A stretch of DNA of 64,000 nt from Actinobacteria bacterium OV450 (GTDB taxonomy: Bacteria > Actinomycetota > Actinomycetes > Streptomycetales > Streptomycetaceae): NCBI GenBank assembly GCA_001298555.1, contig LJCW01000186.1:17226-81225 (forward strand), written 5' to 3'. Below the pieces are notes generated by a model, which saw only the letters and a list, made by a program, of their open reading frames with translations, was not told the DNA's origin and ran no database searches. Positions 10,539-18,772 of this stretch are shown piece by piece; the stretch's first letter is position 1; each line of letters opens with the position of its first letter. The translations under genes and the position numbers were made by a program.

Positions 10539-12213
10539 TCATACATTTCCGGGATCACCTCCTTTCAGTGTGCTGCCACTGTAAGCAGCTCCGTGATGCC
10601 CGCTCAACCGAATTTCCGGGGTAAATCCGTAGGCGTATCCGTCGGCCCTCTGTAGCAGCCGCAGGTTCCTGTGGGAGACATCAAAGCGGCTGGTCAGTGT
10701 CGTGATCCGATGCTGACCGCTGCTCCGGACAGCGATACGCCCCACCCACCTCCCGGCCCGGGGACCACGAAGAACATCCGCTGCCACCAGGTCTCCGGTC
10801 GCGTACCCGTGGTGCATCTTGGCGCGAGGTCTGATCAGACGTGGGAACCCGAAGCGGTCCGGCGTGGTTCTTGCGTAGGAACCACGCCCCGCCGAAGTGA
10901 CCACCAGGACCTGCGCGGGGATGCGGACCAGAGTGTCCCCCCGTGCGTGATTGATCGTTCCGGTGACCAGCGCATCGAGGGTGTGGCTTTTCGGCAGTCC
11001 CATCACCTCGCGGTTCCAGTGGGTCAGGCCACTGGACCAGGTGTGCATCGGCACGCCGGTCGCCGCGAGGGCCTCCGTGAGTCGGAGCCTGGTCGAGTTC
11101 ATGGCGGCCGCATCATGCAAAGGGCGCCTGAGCTGGGTGATCACGCTCTGCAGACGAGCGGGGCGGTCGGCGAGGAATTCCTCGACGGGCGACGTCCCCT
11201 TCGCCTGGTTGCAGGTGACGCAGGCGAGAACGAGATTCGACCGCCGATCAGATCCTCCGCCGCTGCGAGGGCGGACGTGTTCGATGTTGAACGGCACCCC
11301 TTCGGCACCGCAGTACGCGCAAGATCTGTTCCATTTGGCCACGAGAAACTGCCTGAGCTCGGATCCGGCGTACGTCGTCTCCAGGCTCTCCGGGCCGTCG
11401 GGCGGCATGAATCCTTGAACTGCAGCCGTGTCAAATGAGGCGTGCTCTACATGGATCGACGATGGGCGCATACCGGCACAAGCGATTGACGAGGGACGTG
11501 GTTGAGTCGACGCGGTGGCGCAGGGAAGGGGCGAGCCAGCCGTTCGGCCGACGGCGGTTGTCGTGCCGCGGCGCCCGGTACCGAAGATTCGCCGACCGGC
11601 GTCGGCGACGGTAGCCCGCGCGCCGCAGCATGCCGCGGTGAATCCGCCGTCCACGATGCCGGAGCTCGATCGTGACCAGCCCCCGGCGGGCCAGACCGGC
11701 CCACCCGGTCGGACCGACCTGGTGGCGTTCGTCCGTGATGGCGATGCCGGTCGCCCTGGAGCCGGGGTCGAGGCGCAACTGCACGCCGTCGATGGTGGAG
11801 TCCACCTTGGTGCGGTGCTTCAGCCGAATGGTGAACGGAGTGTGCCGTGCGACGACGGCGCGCCCGCGGTCGAGCAGTCCGCGGGCACGGGCCGGATGGC
11901 AGGGCATGAGCGGTTCGCCTCCCCGCGCCAGAACGAACACCCGACCTGCTGCCGGGCGGGGAGCGTCACCGCTCCTGGTTTCTGCCTCGGCCGCCGCGGA
12001 AGCAGCGGATCCGGCGTGTCGCCGACGCGTCCAGGTGCGGACCGCGCCGGTCTCCCCTCGCCCATGTCCAGTGCCGGTGTCCGGCCGCGCGGCCGGGAGT
12101 CCGTGAGCCGTTTCGTCCCTGCTCTCGGGGGTGTCTGCGCTCAGGGATTCCAGAGCAGGCTGCTGAGGAAGCACAGCCTGGTGGGTCTGCTCACCTGCAG
12201 AGAACGTAGTCAT
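10539..12213 (-). pseudogene. iscB: IscB-type RNA-guided endonuclease gene, frameshifted
   Basis: Two frames on the minus strand together make one IscB. Frame A (12213 to about 11461) has the N-terminal RRXRR region: VFVLARGGEPLMPCHPARAR, RuvC-I LDPGSRATGIAI, and the Arg-rich bridge GYRRRRRSANLRYR. It runs off-frame after RYAPI and stops at 11431. Frame B (from about 11459) continues with RuvC-II SIHVEHASFD, the HNH core (CAYCG, NIEHVRPRSGGGSD, LACVTCNQAKG) and RuvC-III LPKSHTLDAL, ending at 10539. Every catalytic block looks intact, so a single 1-2 nt indel near 11460, or a sequencing error, is the only lesion seen. Start at ATG 12213; an extension of about 90 residues precedes the conserved core. 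IscB is the Cas9-like nuclease of IS200/IS605-type elements. No TnpA transposase is present here. Confidence 0.88.
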
Positions 12214-12370
12214 CGATGCACCTTGTCTGATCCGCGGATCGTGATGACTGGGGCTGGTCACTCCGGATGAGAGCGAGTGACCTCCCTTCTCGTGATGTGC
12301 AAGACGCTAGGCGCCTCGTCTCCTGCCGTACCGCCGGATCCACGGCCCTCACTCGAACGTGTGAACGTTC
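12214..12370 (-). ncRNA. Candidate omega (HEARO) RNA upstream of iscB
   Basis: IscB guide RNAs (HEARO/omega RNA) are encoded immediately 5' of iscB. Here the 157 bp before the start fold well on the minus strand: a GATCC/GGATC palindrome near 12228, a perfect 8-bp stem GGTCACTC/GAGTGACC (12256-12263 with 12275-12282), an AGACG/CGTCT stem enclosing a self-complementary AGGCGCCT (12302-12321), and a GAACGT/ACGTTC stem (12355-12370). More hairpins lie inside the N-terminal extension (11960-11975, with a GNRA-type GTGA loop on the minus strand, and 12081-12096), so the RNA may overlap the reading frame. Position and fold are the only evidence. Confidence 0.35.
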
Positions 12371-12491
12371 CGGTCGCCGCGGCCCGGCGTACACATGAGT
12401 AACGAATTCGGGGAATGCGGTGTGGGCTGCGTCACGTTCCAGTTGAATGATCTGACGTGCCGCACACGCGAACACCTGCAGGGGGTGCCAG

Positions 12492-13826
12492 GTGAGTGCT
12501 TCCGGACGTGGTGAGACCACCGACGATCTGCTCGCAGCGCTGCTGGACGGGATGGACGCCGCTTTGTGCGCGTTCGACGCCGACGGCGTGATCACGCACT
12601 GGAACCGCGAGGCCGAGCGGATCCTGGGCTGGAGCGCCGCCGAGGCGGTCGGGCGCAAGGGGTTCGCCGGGTGGGCCGTGCGGGCCGCCGACGCGCAAGA
12701 CGTGGAGGAGCGGCTCATGGCCGTCCAGGACGTGCCCGGGCGGCAGGTGCACGAGTTCGCTCTGGTCACCAAGGAGGGCGGGCGGGTGCTGGTGCGGACC
12801 CAGTCCGCCGGGGTGCCCGGGGCGGACGGGAAGCCCGCCGGGGTGTACTGCGCCTTCAGCGAGGTGCACGCCCAGATAGACCTGGAGCGGTCCATCGCGC
12901 TGAGCGAGGCGCTGATGGACGACGCCTCGTGGGGCGTGGTCCTCGTCGACGTGGACCTGCGGCCGGCCGTGGTCAACGCGCACGCCGCCCGCGCGTTCGG
13001 ATCGGCGCGCACCGCGCTGCTCGGCCGGCCCCTGGGGGAGCTGCTGGACCAGGGCGTCGAGGAGCTGGAGGGGGCCCTCAGCCACGTGCTCGCGGAAGGG
13101 TCGCCCCCGGCGCCGGCGGAGCTGTGGGTGTCCGTCCGCACGCCGGAGGGGGTGCGGCGGAGGTGCTGGCGGTCCGGGTTCCTGCGGCTGGGCTCGCCGC
13201 TGGCGGAGGAGCCGGTGCCGCTCGGGGTCGGCTGGCTGTTCCAGGACGTCACCGAGTCCCGGCAGGCCGCGCTGGACACGGCGCAGCTGCGGTTCCGGGC
13301 CGGTCAGCTGCACCGGTCGGGCCGGGCCGCCGCCGAGTGCGGCGACCCGGCCGAGGCCGCCGCCGTACGGCTGGACTTCGCCCTGGCCGGCTTCGCGGAG
13401 CACGCGCTGCTCGACGTACTGGAGCAGTCGTCCGATCCGGACCGGCGGCGGCTCGTACGGGTCGCGGCGTCGCCGCCGGTGCTGCCGGACCCGGGGGCCG
13501 GGGTGAGCGCCGCCCGGTACGCGCCGGGGCACCCGGCGATGCAGGCGCTGGACCGGATCGGGTCGGTGCGCACCAGCGCCCCGCGCGACGAGGCGGGCGG
13601 GAGCTGGGCGCGGGAGCGGCAGTGGCCGCAGGACGCTGCGCACGTCCTGTGCACGGTGCTGCGCAGCCGGGGGCGGACCCTGGGAGTGCTGACCTTCGTA
13701 CGGGGTGCTTCGCGGGCCGCGTTCGAGCAGGCGGACGCGGCGTACGCGGAGGAGGTCGCTGCCCGGGTCGCGGCCGATCTGGACCTCGGCGCCTGGCCCC
13801 GGCACGATCCGAAGGACCTGGCCTGA
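12492..13826 (+). CDS. PAS-domain sensory protein with GAF-like C-terminus
   Basis: 444 residues, start GTG preceded by a G-rich ribosome-binding site. A first PAS domain (about residues 10-130) includes ALCAFDADGVITHWNREAER and ILGWSAAEAVG. A second PAS-like unit (about 135-260) begins ALMDDASWGVVLVDVDLRP. The remainder (about 275-440) looks like a GAF-type domain as found before PP2C phosphatase modules, but no phosphatase, kinase or DNA-binding module follows. It may be a stand-alone sensor or a shortened SpoIIE/RsbU-type regulator. A GAACGT-GTGA-ACGTTC palindrome lies 122 bp upstream of the start, on the other side of which the IscB element begins. Confidence 0.75.
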   Translation: MSASGRGETTDDLLAALLDGMDAALCAFDADGVITHWNREAERILGWSAAEAVGRKGFAGWAVRAADAQDVEERLMAVQDVPGRQVHEFALVTKEGGRVLVRTQSAGVPGADGKPAGVYCAFSEVHAQIDLERSIALSEALMDDASWGVVLVDVDLRPAVVNAHAARAFGSARTALLGRPLGELLDQGVEELEGALSHVLAEGSPPAPAELWVSVRTPEGVRRRCWRSGFLRLGSPLAEEPVPLGVGWLFQDVTESRQAALDTAQLRFRAGQLHRSGRAAAECGDPAEAAAVRLDFALAGFAEHALLDVLEQSSDPDRRRLVRVAASPPVLPDPGAGVSAARYAPGHPAMQALDRIGSVRTSAPRDEAGGSWARERQWPQDAAHVLCTVLRSRGRTLGVLTFVRGASRAAFEQADAAYAEEVAARVAADLDLGAWPRHDPKDLA

Positions 13827-13859
13827 GGGCTGTCCCGTGATCTCCTGGTGCCGCGCCGC

Positions 13860-14615
13860 TCAGTGGCGGAAGAAGATCCGGTCGCCGTACTCCTGGAGAA
13901 CCCGGCCGTTCCATTCGTGGCCCCCGTCGACGTTGCCCGAGCGGAGCAGCGGGGGCTCGATGCCGCGGGCGACGAGCTCGCCCGCGGCCGCCGCCATCAC
14001 GGCCTGCATGATCGCGCTCGTCACGACGGTGGAGGCGGGCGCGAACGGGGCCTCGATGCCGTCATGGCTGAGTTCGGCGTCGCCGACCGCGATCTTGCTG
14101 TCGAGGACGATGTCGCAGTGGTCCTTGAGGAAGGTGCCGGAGACGTGCCGCGACCGGGTCTCCGTCGCGTACGCCACGGACGTCAGGCCGATCACCTTCA
14201 TGCCGATGGCGCGGGCGTTCATGGCCATCTCGACCGGCAGGCCGTTGCGGCCGGAGAGGGAGATGATCACGAGGACGTCGCCGTCGGCGGCCGGACTGCT
14301 GTCGAGGACGGCGCCGGCGAGCCCGTCGACCCGCTCCAGGGCGCTGCCGAGGGTGGCCGGCATGACGTCGACGCCGACGGTGCCGGGGACGGCGAGGAAG
14401 TTGACGAGGGCGAGTCCGCCGGCCCGGTAGACCACGTCCTGGGCGGGGAGCGAGGAGTGCCCGGCCCCGAAGACGAAGATCCGGTTCCCGGCGGCCACGG
14501 CCTCCGCGACGGCGGCGCCGGCCTCGGCGATGCGTGCCGCCTCTTCGCTGCGGACCCGCTCCAGGAGGCCGATCGCGGCGTCGAGGAACTGACCGGCCAG
14601 CTTGCTCTCGCTCAT
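13860..14615 (-). CDS. SIS-domain sugar isomerase-like protein (UPF0309 type)
   Basis: 251 residues. The SIS (phosphosugar-binding) fold is shown by RIFVFGAGHSSLPAQDVVYR near residue 45 and VLVIISLSGRNGLPVEMAM near 115, where Ser-rich loops bind sugar phosphates. The C-terminal stretch RSGNVDGGHEWNGRVLQEYG is characteristic of the UPF0309 group. Likely role: binding or isomerising a phosphosugar, possibly an amino sugar phosphate; the exact reaction is unknown. It is divergent from dmdR1 and convergent with the PAS gene. Confidence 0.85.
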   Translation of the reverse strand: MSESKLAGQFLDAAIGLLERVRSEEAARIAEAGAAVAEAVAAGNRIFVFGAGHSSLPAQDVVYRAGGLALVNFLAVPGTVGVDVMPATLGSALERVDGLAGAVLDSSPAADGDVLVIISLSGRNGLPVEMAMNARAIGMKVIGLTSVAYATETRSRHVSGTFLKDHCDIVLDSKIAVGDAELSHDGIEAPFAPASTVVTSAIMQAVMAAAAGELVARGIEPPLLRSGNVDGGHEWNGRVLQEYGDRIFFRH

Positions 14616-14780
14616 ACGCCGATGGCCCTTCCAGAGGTGGAGTTCGTCCGTGTCCGCCGCTCACCGTGCGGTCTGGACCAAGGGCGTGTCAATACGAACG
14701 TCAATCCCGCGCCGAACGCGCCGGGGGATGTCCTGGGCGGGGCTTGACGTCAGGCACGGGACGGTTGTCCGTGCGATGCG

Positions 14781-15497
14781 TCAGAATTGGGGGCAGGGCC
14801 AGCGCACGATATCCGAGGGGCACGAATGTCCGGACTGATCGATACCACGGAGATGTATCTCCGCACCATCCTCGAGCTGGAAGAGGAAGGCGTGGTCCCC
14901 ATGCGCGCCCGCATCGCCGAGCGGCTGGACCAGAGCGGGCCGACGGTGAGCCAGACGGTGGCGCGCATGGAGCGGGACGGCCTGGTGGCCGTGGCGAGCG
15001 ACCGGCACCTGGAGCTGACGGAGGAGGGCCGCCGGCTGGCGACGCGCGTGATGCGCAAGCACCGGCTCGCGGAATGCCTGCTCGTCGACGTCATCGGCCT
15101 GGAGTGGGAGCAGGTGCACGCCGAGGCCTGCCGCTGGGAGCACGTGATGAGCGAGGCGGTGGAGCGGCGGGTGCTGGAGCTGCTGCGCCACCCGACGGAG
15201 TCGCCGTACGGGAACCCGATCCCGGGGCTGGAGGAGCTGGGCGAGAAGGCGGAGGCGGATCCGTTCCTGGAGGACGGCATGGTCAGCCTGTCGGAGCTGG
15301 ACCCGGGCTCGGACGGGAAGACCGTGGTCGTGCGCCGGATCGGGGAGCCGATCCAGACGGACGCCCAGTTGATGTACACGCTGCGGCGGGCGGGCGTGCA
15401 GCCCGGCTCGGTGGTCAGCGTGACCGAGTCGCCGGGCGGGGTGCTGGTCGGCAGCGGCGGCGAGGCCGCGGAACTGGATGCGGAGATCGCTTCGCAC
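14781..15497 (-). other. adm: Antisense reading frame over dmdR1 (Adm-like)
   Basis: A 238-codon frame (ATG at 15497, stop at 14781) lies almost exactly opposite dmdR1. In S. coelicolor an antiparallel gene, adm, overlapping dmdR1 has been reported to make a protein that affects siderophore and antibiotic production. The predicted product is rich in His, Arg, Leu and Gln (for example QPAALLRQLQVPVARHGHQA). Long antisense frames are common in high-GC DNA, so openness alone is weak evidence. The match of position and length to the published case is what earns the mention. Confidence 0.4.
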
Positions 15498-15518
15498 GTG
15501 TTCGTGGCCAAGCGCTGA
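14826..15518 (+). CDS. dmdR1: DtxR-family iron-dependent repressor DmdR1
   Basis: 230 residues, the length of S. coelicolor DmdR1. Start SGLIDTTEMYLRTILELEEE; winged-helix region AERLDQSGPTVSQTVARMER; metal-binding/dimer segment RKHRLAECLLVDVIGLEWEQ followed by CRWEHVMSEAVE; C-terminal SH3-like domain. With Fe(II) it represses siderophore and iron-uptake genes at iron boxes. No TTAGG-type iron box was seen in the window, so its targets lie elsewhere. ATG 14826 is preferred over one at 14787. In S. coelicolor the opposite strand encodes Adm, and a long antisense frame is also open here. A 12-bp terminator hairpin follows at 15637-15664. Confidence 0.92.
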   Translation: MSGLIDTTEMYLRTILELEEEGVVPMRARIAERLDQSGPTVSQTVARMERDGLVAVASDRHLELTEEGRRLATRVMRKHRLAECLLVDVIGLEWEQVHAEACRWEHVMSEAVERRVLELLRHPTESPYGNPIPGLEELGEKAEADPFLEDGMVSLSELDPGSDGKTVVVRRIGEPIQTDAQLMYTLRRAGVQPGSVVSVTESPGGVLVGSGGEAAELDAEIASHVFVAKR

Positions 15519-15636
15519 GCCGAAGCTGAGCCGAGGGCCGAGCAGAGCGCCGAACAGGGCGCCGACCCGGGTGTGAACCGAGCGCCGACCGTCGGCCCGT
15601 AGGCGGTGGAGGGGGTCACGGGTGGTGGACGTGGAT

Positions 15637-15664
15637 GGTCCCGGCGCCTTGCGGCGCCGGGACC
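15637..15664 (+). terminator. dmdR1 terminator
   Basis: A perfect 12-bp stem (GGTCCCGGCGCC, 15637-15648, paired with 15653-15664) with a TTGC loop lies 119 bp after the dmdR1 stop. Its high stability suggests a factor-independent terminator, although no T-run follows. Confidence 0.75.
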
Positions 15665-15881
15665 GGTCCTCCCCTTGCTGACCTGGAGCCCCGAGCTCTC
15701 AAGGTCATCCCCTTCGGACCGTCTTCCCCGAGCGGCCCGCCTCCCTGTTGAAAGGATCTCCATCGGCAGCGGCGGCCAATCCTTGAGCAAGGTCACTCGA
15801 AAGAGCGGTGTTAACGGCGAGAACCCCGTTTTCGAATGCGGGTTCGATAGTCTGGCCGCGAGCGAAGGGGGTGCATCTGCC
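15665..15881 (+). promoter_or_regulatory. Non-coding promoter region of the TTA-containing hydrolase
   Basis: The gap 15519-15881 (363 bp) has no gene. After the dmdR1 terminator the sequence becomes clearly more AT-rich around 15745-15860. A -10-like TAGTCT at 15858-15863 lies 24 bp before the hydrolase GTG; no good -35 match was found. A longer in-frame extension from 15606 was rejected because it crosses the terminator and lacks a ribosome-binding site. Confidence 0.35.
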
Positions 15882-16763
15882 GTGGTACAGCGCATCGATG
15901 TGACAGGGGCCGACGGCGTGCGCCTGGCCGCCTGGGAGTTCCGGGAATCCGCCACCGCCGAGCCCCCCGACCCCGACGCGCCCCGGGTGCTGTTACTCCA
16001 CGGTCTGATGGGCCGAGCCTTCCACTGGGCGGGCACCGCCCGCTGGCTCGCCCGGAACCGCCGCGTCGTGGCCCTCGACCAGCGCGGCCACGGCCAGAGC
16101 GACCGCCCCGCCGCCGGCCCGGGCACCTCGACCCGGCTGGGGCGCGACGCGTTCGTGGCCGACGCCGAGGCCGTCATCGAGCAGCTCGGCCTGGGCCCCG
16201 TGACCCTCATCGGGCACTCCATGGGGGCCCTCACCGGCTGGCAGCTCGCCGCCCGCCGCCCCGACCTCGTCGAGGCACTGGTGATCTGCGACATGCGCGC
16301 CTCCGCCCTCGGCGAGGCCTCCCAGCAGGAATGGGAGGAGTGGTTCCGCCGCTGGCCCCTCCCCTTCCCCACCCAGGACGCCGCCCGCCGCTGGTTCGGC
16401 GAGGACGACCCCCGGGTGGAGCGCCCCGATCCAGGACGCGGCGCCTTCTTCGCCGAAGTGATGCACCAGGCGCCGGACGGCTGGCGCCCCCTGTTCTCCC
16501 GCCGCCAGATGCTGACCGCCCGCGAGACCTGGGTCCACGACGCGCACTGGGAGGAACTGGCCCAGGTCCGCTGCCCGACCCTGGTCGTCCGCGGCCTGGA
16601 CGGGGAACTGGGCCGTGCGGAGGCCCAGGAGATGGTCCGCGTCCTCCCCGCGGGCCGGTACGCCGAGATCCCCGACGCCGGCCACTACCTCCACTACGAC
16701 CAGCCCACGGCCTGGCGCGCCGTCCTTGAGCCCTTCCTGGAGGGGGTCAGGGCCCAGGCCTGA
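15882..16763 (+). CDS. alpha/beta hydrolase with a TTA codon
   Basis: 293 residues from GTG 15882, with a GGGGG run about 10 bp upstream. Alpha/beta-hydrolase fold: oxyanion region LLLHGLMGRAFHW, nucleophile elbow GHSMGALTGW (Ser), and a late His in PDAGHYLHYDQPTAW; Asp probably in RCPTLVVRGLDGELG. Cytoplasmic esterase or hydrolase of unknown substrate. Codon 38 (15993-15995) is TTA, the rare leucine codon read by the bldA tRNA in Streptomyces, so translation is probably developmentally gated. It stands alone between dmdR1 and an opposing LuxR-type regulator. Confidence 0.85.
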   Translation: MVQRIDVTGADGVRLAAWEFRESATAEPPDPDAPRVLLLHGLMGRAFHWAGTARWLARNRRVVALDQRGHGQSDRPAAGPGTSTRLGRDAFVADAEAVIEQLGLGPVTLIGHSMGALTGWQLAARRPDLVEALVICDMRASALGEASQQEWEEWFRRWPLPFPTQDAARRWFGEDDPRVERPDPGRGAFFAEVMHQAPDGWRPLFSRRQMLTARETWVHDAHWEELAQVRCPTLVVRGLDGELGRAEAQEMVRVLPAGRYAEIPDAGHYLHYDQPTAWRAVLEPFLEGVRAQA

Positions 16764-16783
16764 CACCGGCGCCGCCGACACGG

Positions 16784-16822
16784 CAGGGGCCCCGGGCGCC
16801 GACCCGCCCGCGCCGGCCCCTG
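16784..16822. terminator. Convergent-gene hairpin
   Basis: CAGGGGCC (16784-16791) pairs with GGCCCCTG (16815-16822) across a 23-nt GC-rich loop, between the hydrolase and the oppositely transcribed LuxR-type gene. Likely part of a two-way terminator in a GC-rich gap with short GCGGGT repeats. Confidence 0.45.
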
Positions 16823-16934
16823 TGCGCCCGCACCCGCGCGCCGGCCCCGACGCCGTGAGCGCGGGTGCGGGGTGCGGGTGCGGCGCGGGTTCGGGTACGG
16901 GTAGGGCAACGGTGCGCGGGCGCCGGCGCGCGGG

Positions 16935-17930
16935 CTACTCCGTGCCGGGGAGCCAGCCGCGCTGGACCGCTCGGACTCCGAACTCGAAGCGGCTCGCGGC
17001 GCCCAGCCGGGCCATCAGCCCGTTCGCCAGTCGGCGGGCCGTGCGCGGGGAGACCGCGAGACGCTTGGCTATCGCCTCGTCGGTCAGGCCCTGCGCCAGC
17101 AGCTGGACCACCGTGCTCTCCTGCGGGTTGAGCCCGCCCGTGTCCTTCTCCTCGACGGCGCCGAGCGGCCGGGCCCCCGACCAGATGTTCTCGAAGAGCG
17201 CGCACAGCGCCGTCAGCGTGCCCTCCCCGGTCAGGACCACCGCCCCCGCGGCACTGTCCGCGCTGCTGACCGGGATCACGGCGGTGGTCCGGTCGAAGAC
17301 CATCATGCGCGTCGGCAGGTCCGGGGCGGTGCGCACCTCTCCGCCGTTCTCGGTCAGCCACGTGGCGTATGTCACCGTGGTCTGGCTGTTGCGCACGCTG
17401 TCCTGGAACAGCGAGCGCATCCGCACCCCGCGGCCCAGCAGCGCCCCGTCGTCCGCCTTCGAGGCCTCCAGCGTCTCCGGCCGGTGGCCCCCGCCCGGGG
17501 CGAAGGTCATCAGTTCGCCCTGCACGCGGTGCGCCAGACCGGCGATCCGGGACCGGATGGCGTCGAGCCCGGTGAGCTGCTCGACCCCGGGGCCGGAAGC
17601 GGCCGGGCTCAGGTCGGCGAACTCCGCGATGAGCTGTGCGGCGGCCGCCCGGGACGCCTCGATCTTCAGCTGCTGGGCGGCCAGCTCCGCCTGCTGGCGG
17701 GCCATGAGGAGTTCCATGCCGACGTCGGGCGAGACCGCGCGGAGCTCCCCGGCATGCTCGTACGAGGGCCGGATGAGGGCCAGCTCGCTGAGCAGGTCGA
17801 GGCTCCGCCGGATTTCTGATTCGGGCAGCCCGAGATGGGCTGCGAGTGCGCTCACACCGTCGCGCGGGCGCGCGAGCATGGCGCGGTAGACGGCCTCGGC
17901 GGTCGTGTCGAGGCCCAGAGTTGACAGCAC
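16935..17930 (-). CDS. LuxR-type transcriptional regulator with N-terminal TrmB-like HTH
   Basis: 331 residues from the GTG at 17930, which follows GGGGGAA at good spacing. Residues 1-60 look like a winged helix (YRAMLARPRDGVSALAAHLG, LPESEIRRSLDLLSELAL). The middle is a regulatory region, and the C-terminus carries a LuxR helix-turn-helix (LNPQESTVVQLLAQGLTDEA, then SPRTARRLANGLMARLGA). This domain pair recurs in many Streptomyces regulators; the ligand is unknown. No kinase or phosphoacceptor is evident, so it is probably not a classical response regulator. It is divergent from the small gene at 18097, with which it shares a 166-bp promoter gap. Confidence 0.85.
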   Translation of the reverse strand: MLSTLGLDTTAEAVYRAMLARPRDGVSALAAHLGLPESEIRRSLDLLSELALIRPSYEHAGELRAVSPDVGMELLMARQQAELAAQQLKIEASRAAAAQLIAEFADLSPAASGPGVEQLTGLDAIRSRIAGLAHRVQGELMTFAPGGGHRPETLEASKADDGALLGRGVRMRSLFQDSVRNSQTTVTYATWLTENGGEVRTAPDLPTRMMVFDRTTAVIPVSSADSAAGAVVLTGEGTLTALCALFENIWSGARPLGAVEEKDTGGLNPQESTVVQLLAQGLTDEAIAKRLAVSPRTARRLANGLMARLGAASRFEFGVRAVQRGWLPGTE

Positions 17931-18096
17931 AGCGGTTCCCCCCGTGTACACCTTGTCCCTCAAGGCAACCGGATCATCGCACGCCCGTGCGGGCCGCGGC
18001 CAGCCGGGAACCCTTCGTGGACGGTTCCGGTCAGGGACCCAAAAGGCCAGGTCACGAACCTGTGATACATCCGGATCCTCGGGAAGGGTCGGATGC

Positions 18097-18456
18097 ATGT
18101 ATCTCGTACACGCCGGCCTCCGGGCCCCCGCGGCGGGTGGCCTGCTGCCCCCGCGCATCGGTGAACTCCTCCTCTCCCTGGCCGGAAGCCGCGACGCGGT
18201 GGAGCACGTGACCCCGCACCCGTACGCGCAGCCCGATCCGGTGCTCGGCGTCTTCGTGCTCGCAGAGAACCTGGACGAGGCGGAGCAGCGGACGGAGTCC
18301 CTCTGCCGGCGTGCCCTCGACACGCTCCCCGAACTCGGCGGCTGGAGCCTGACCCGTGTCGGCGTCCCCCTGATCGCCCCCTACTTCGAGCGCGCCCTGC
18401 TGTCCCCTTCCGGCCTCGCTGGCCGGAACGGTCCAGGGCCGATTCCGTCCAGCTGA
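18097..18456 (+). CDS. small hypothetical protein
   Basis: 119 residues from ATG 18097, preceded by GGGAAGGG. Sequence begins MYLVHAGLRAPAAGGLLPPR and includes DPVLGVFVLAENLDEAEQRT; there is no signal peptide or membrane segment. I do not recognise a family, though the alternating acidic and hydrophobic pattern suggests a small cytosolic domain. It is divergent from the LuxR-type regulator and may be one of its targets. Coding status is supported by the ribosome-binding site and codon bias, not by homology. Confidence 0.6.
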   Translation: MYLVHAGLRAPAAGGLLPPRIGELLLSLAGSRDAVEHVTPHPYAQPDPVLGVFVLAENLDEAEQRTESLCRRALDTLPELGGWSLTRVGVPLIAPYFERALLSPSGLAGRNGPGPIPSS

Positions 18457-18601
18457 AAGCCCTTCCACCCGCTCTGACCTGCGACGAAAGTAGTGATTGC
18501 CGGAAGGGAACACCGCCCCGAAGGCACACCGGACGAAGCGTCACCGCGGGACGCGAGGCCGGATCAGTCACTCATCCCAGCTTTCGCAAAGGACCACTCC
18601 C

Positions 18602-18772
18602 ATGCTGCGCACCCACCTCGTCAAGGCCGCCGCGGTCGCCTCCCTCGCCTTCTCCGTCGCCGCCATCACCCCGGCCTTCGCCGGTCACGGCGACAGCGCC
18701 GCCACCCGGGTCACCGCCACGACCGCATGGGAGACCGCCCCGGTCACCCTGAAGACCACCGCCTGGGAGTAG
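18602..18772 (+). CDS. small secreted peptide with a TTAWE repeat
   Basis: 56 residues from ATG 18602, with AAAGGA about 8 bp upstream. A clear Sec signal peptide (basic MLRTHLVK, hydrophobic AAAVASLAFSVAAITP, cleavage after AFA) leaves a mature peptide of about 31 residues. Its second half repeats the same pentapeptide (TTAWETAPVTLKTTAWE). There is no cysteine and no lantibiotic signature. It lies before two secreted cell-wall enzymes and after a regulator. Function unknown; an extracellular signal or structural peptide is possible. Confidence 0.65.
   Translation: MLRTHLVKAAAVASLAFSVAAITPAFAGHGDSAATRVTATTAWETAPVTLKTTAWE

Noticed and set aside
10361..12491. Complete IS200/IS605 element with a TnpA transposase
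   Set aside because: No Y1 transposase (HUH motif) frame exists beside iscB, so only the nuclease gene and possible ends are called.
14616..14825. Iron box controlling dmdR1 itself
   Set aside because: No TTAGGTTAGG-like palindrome is present in the divergent promoter region.
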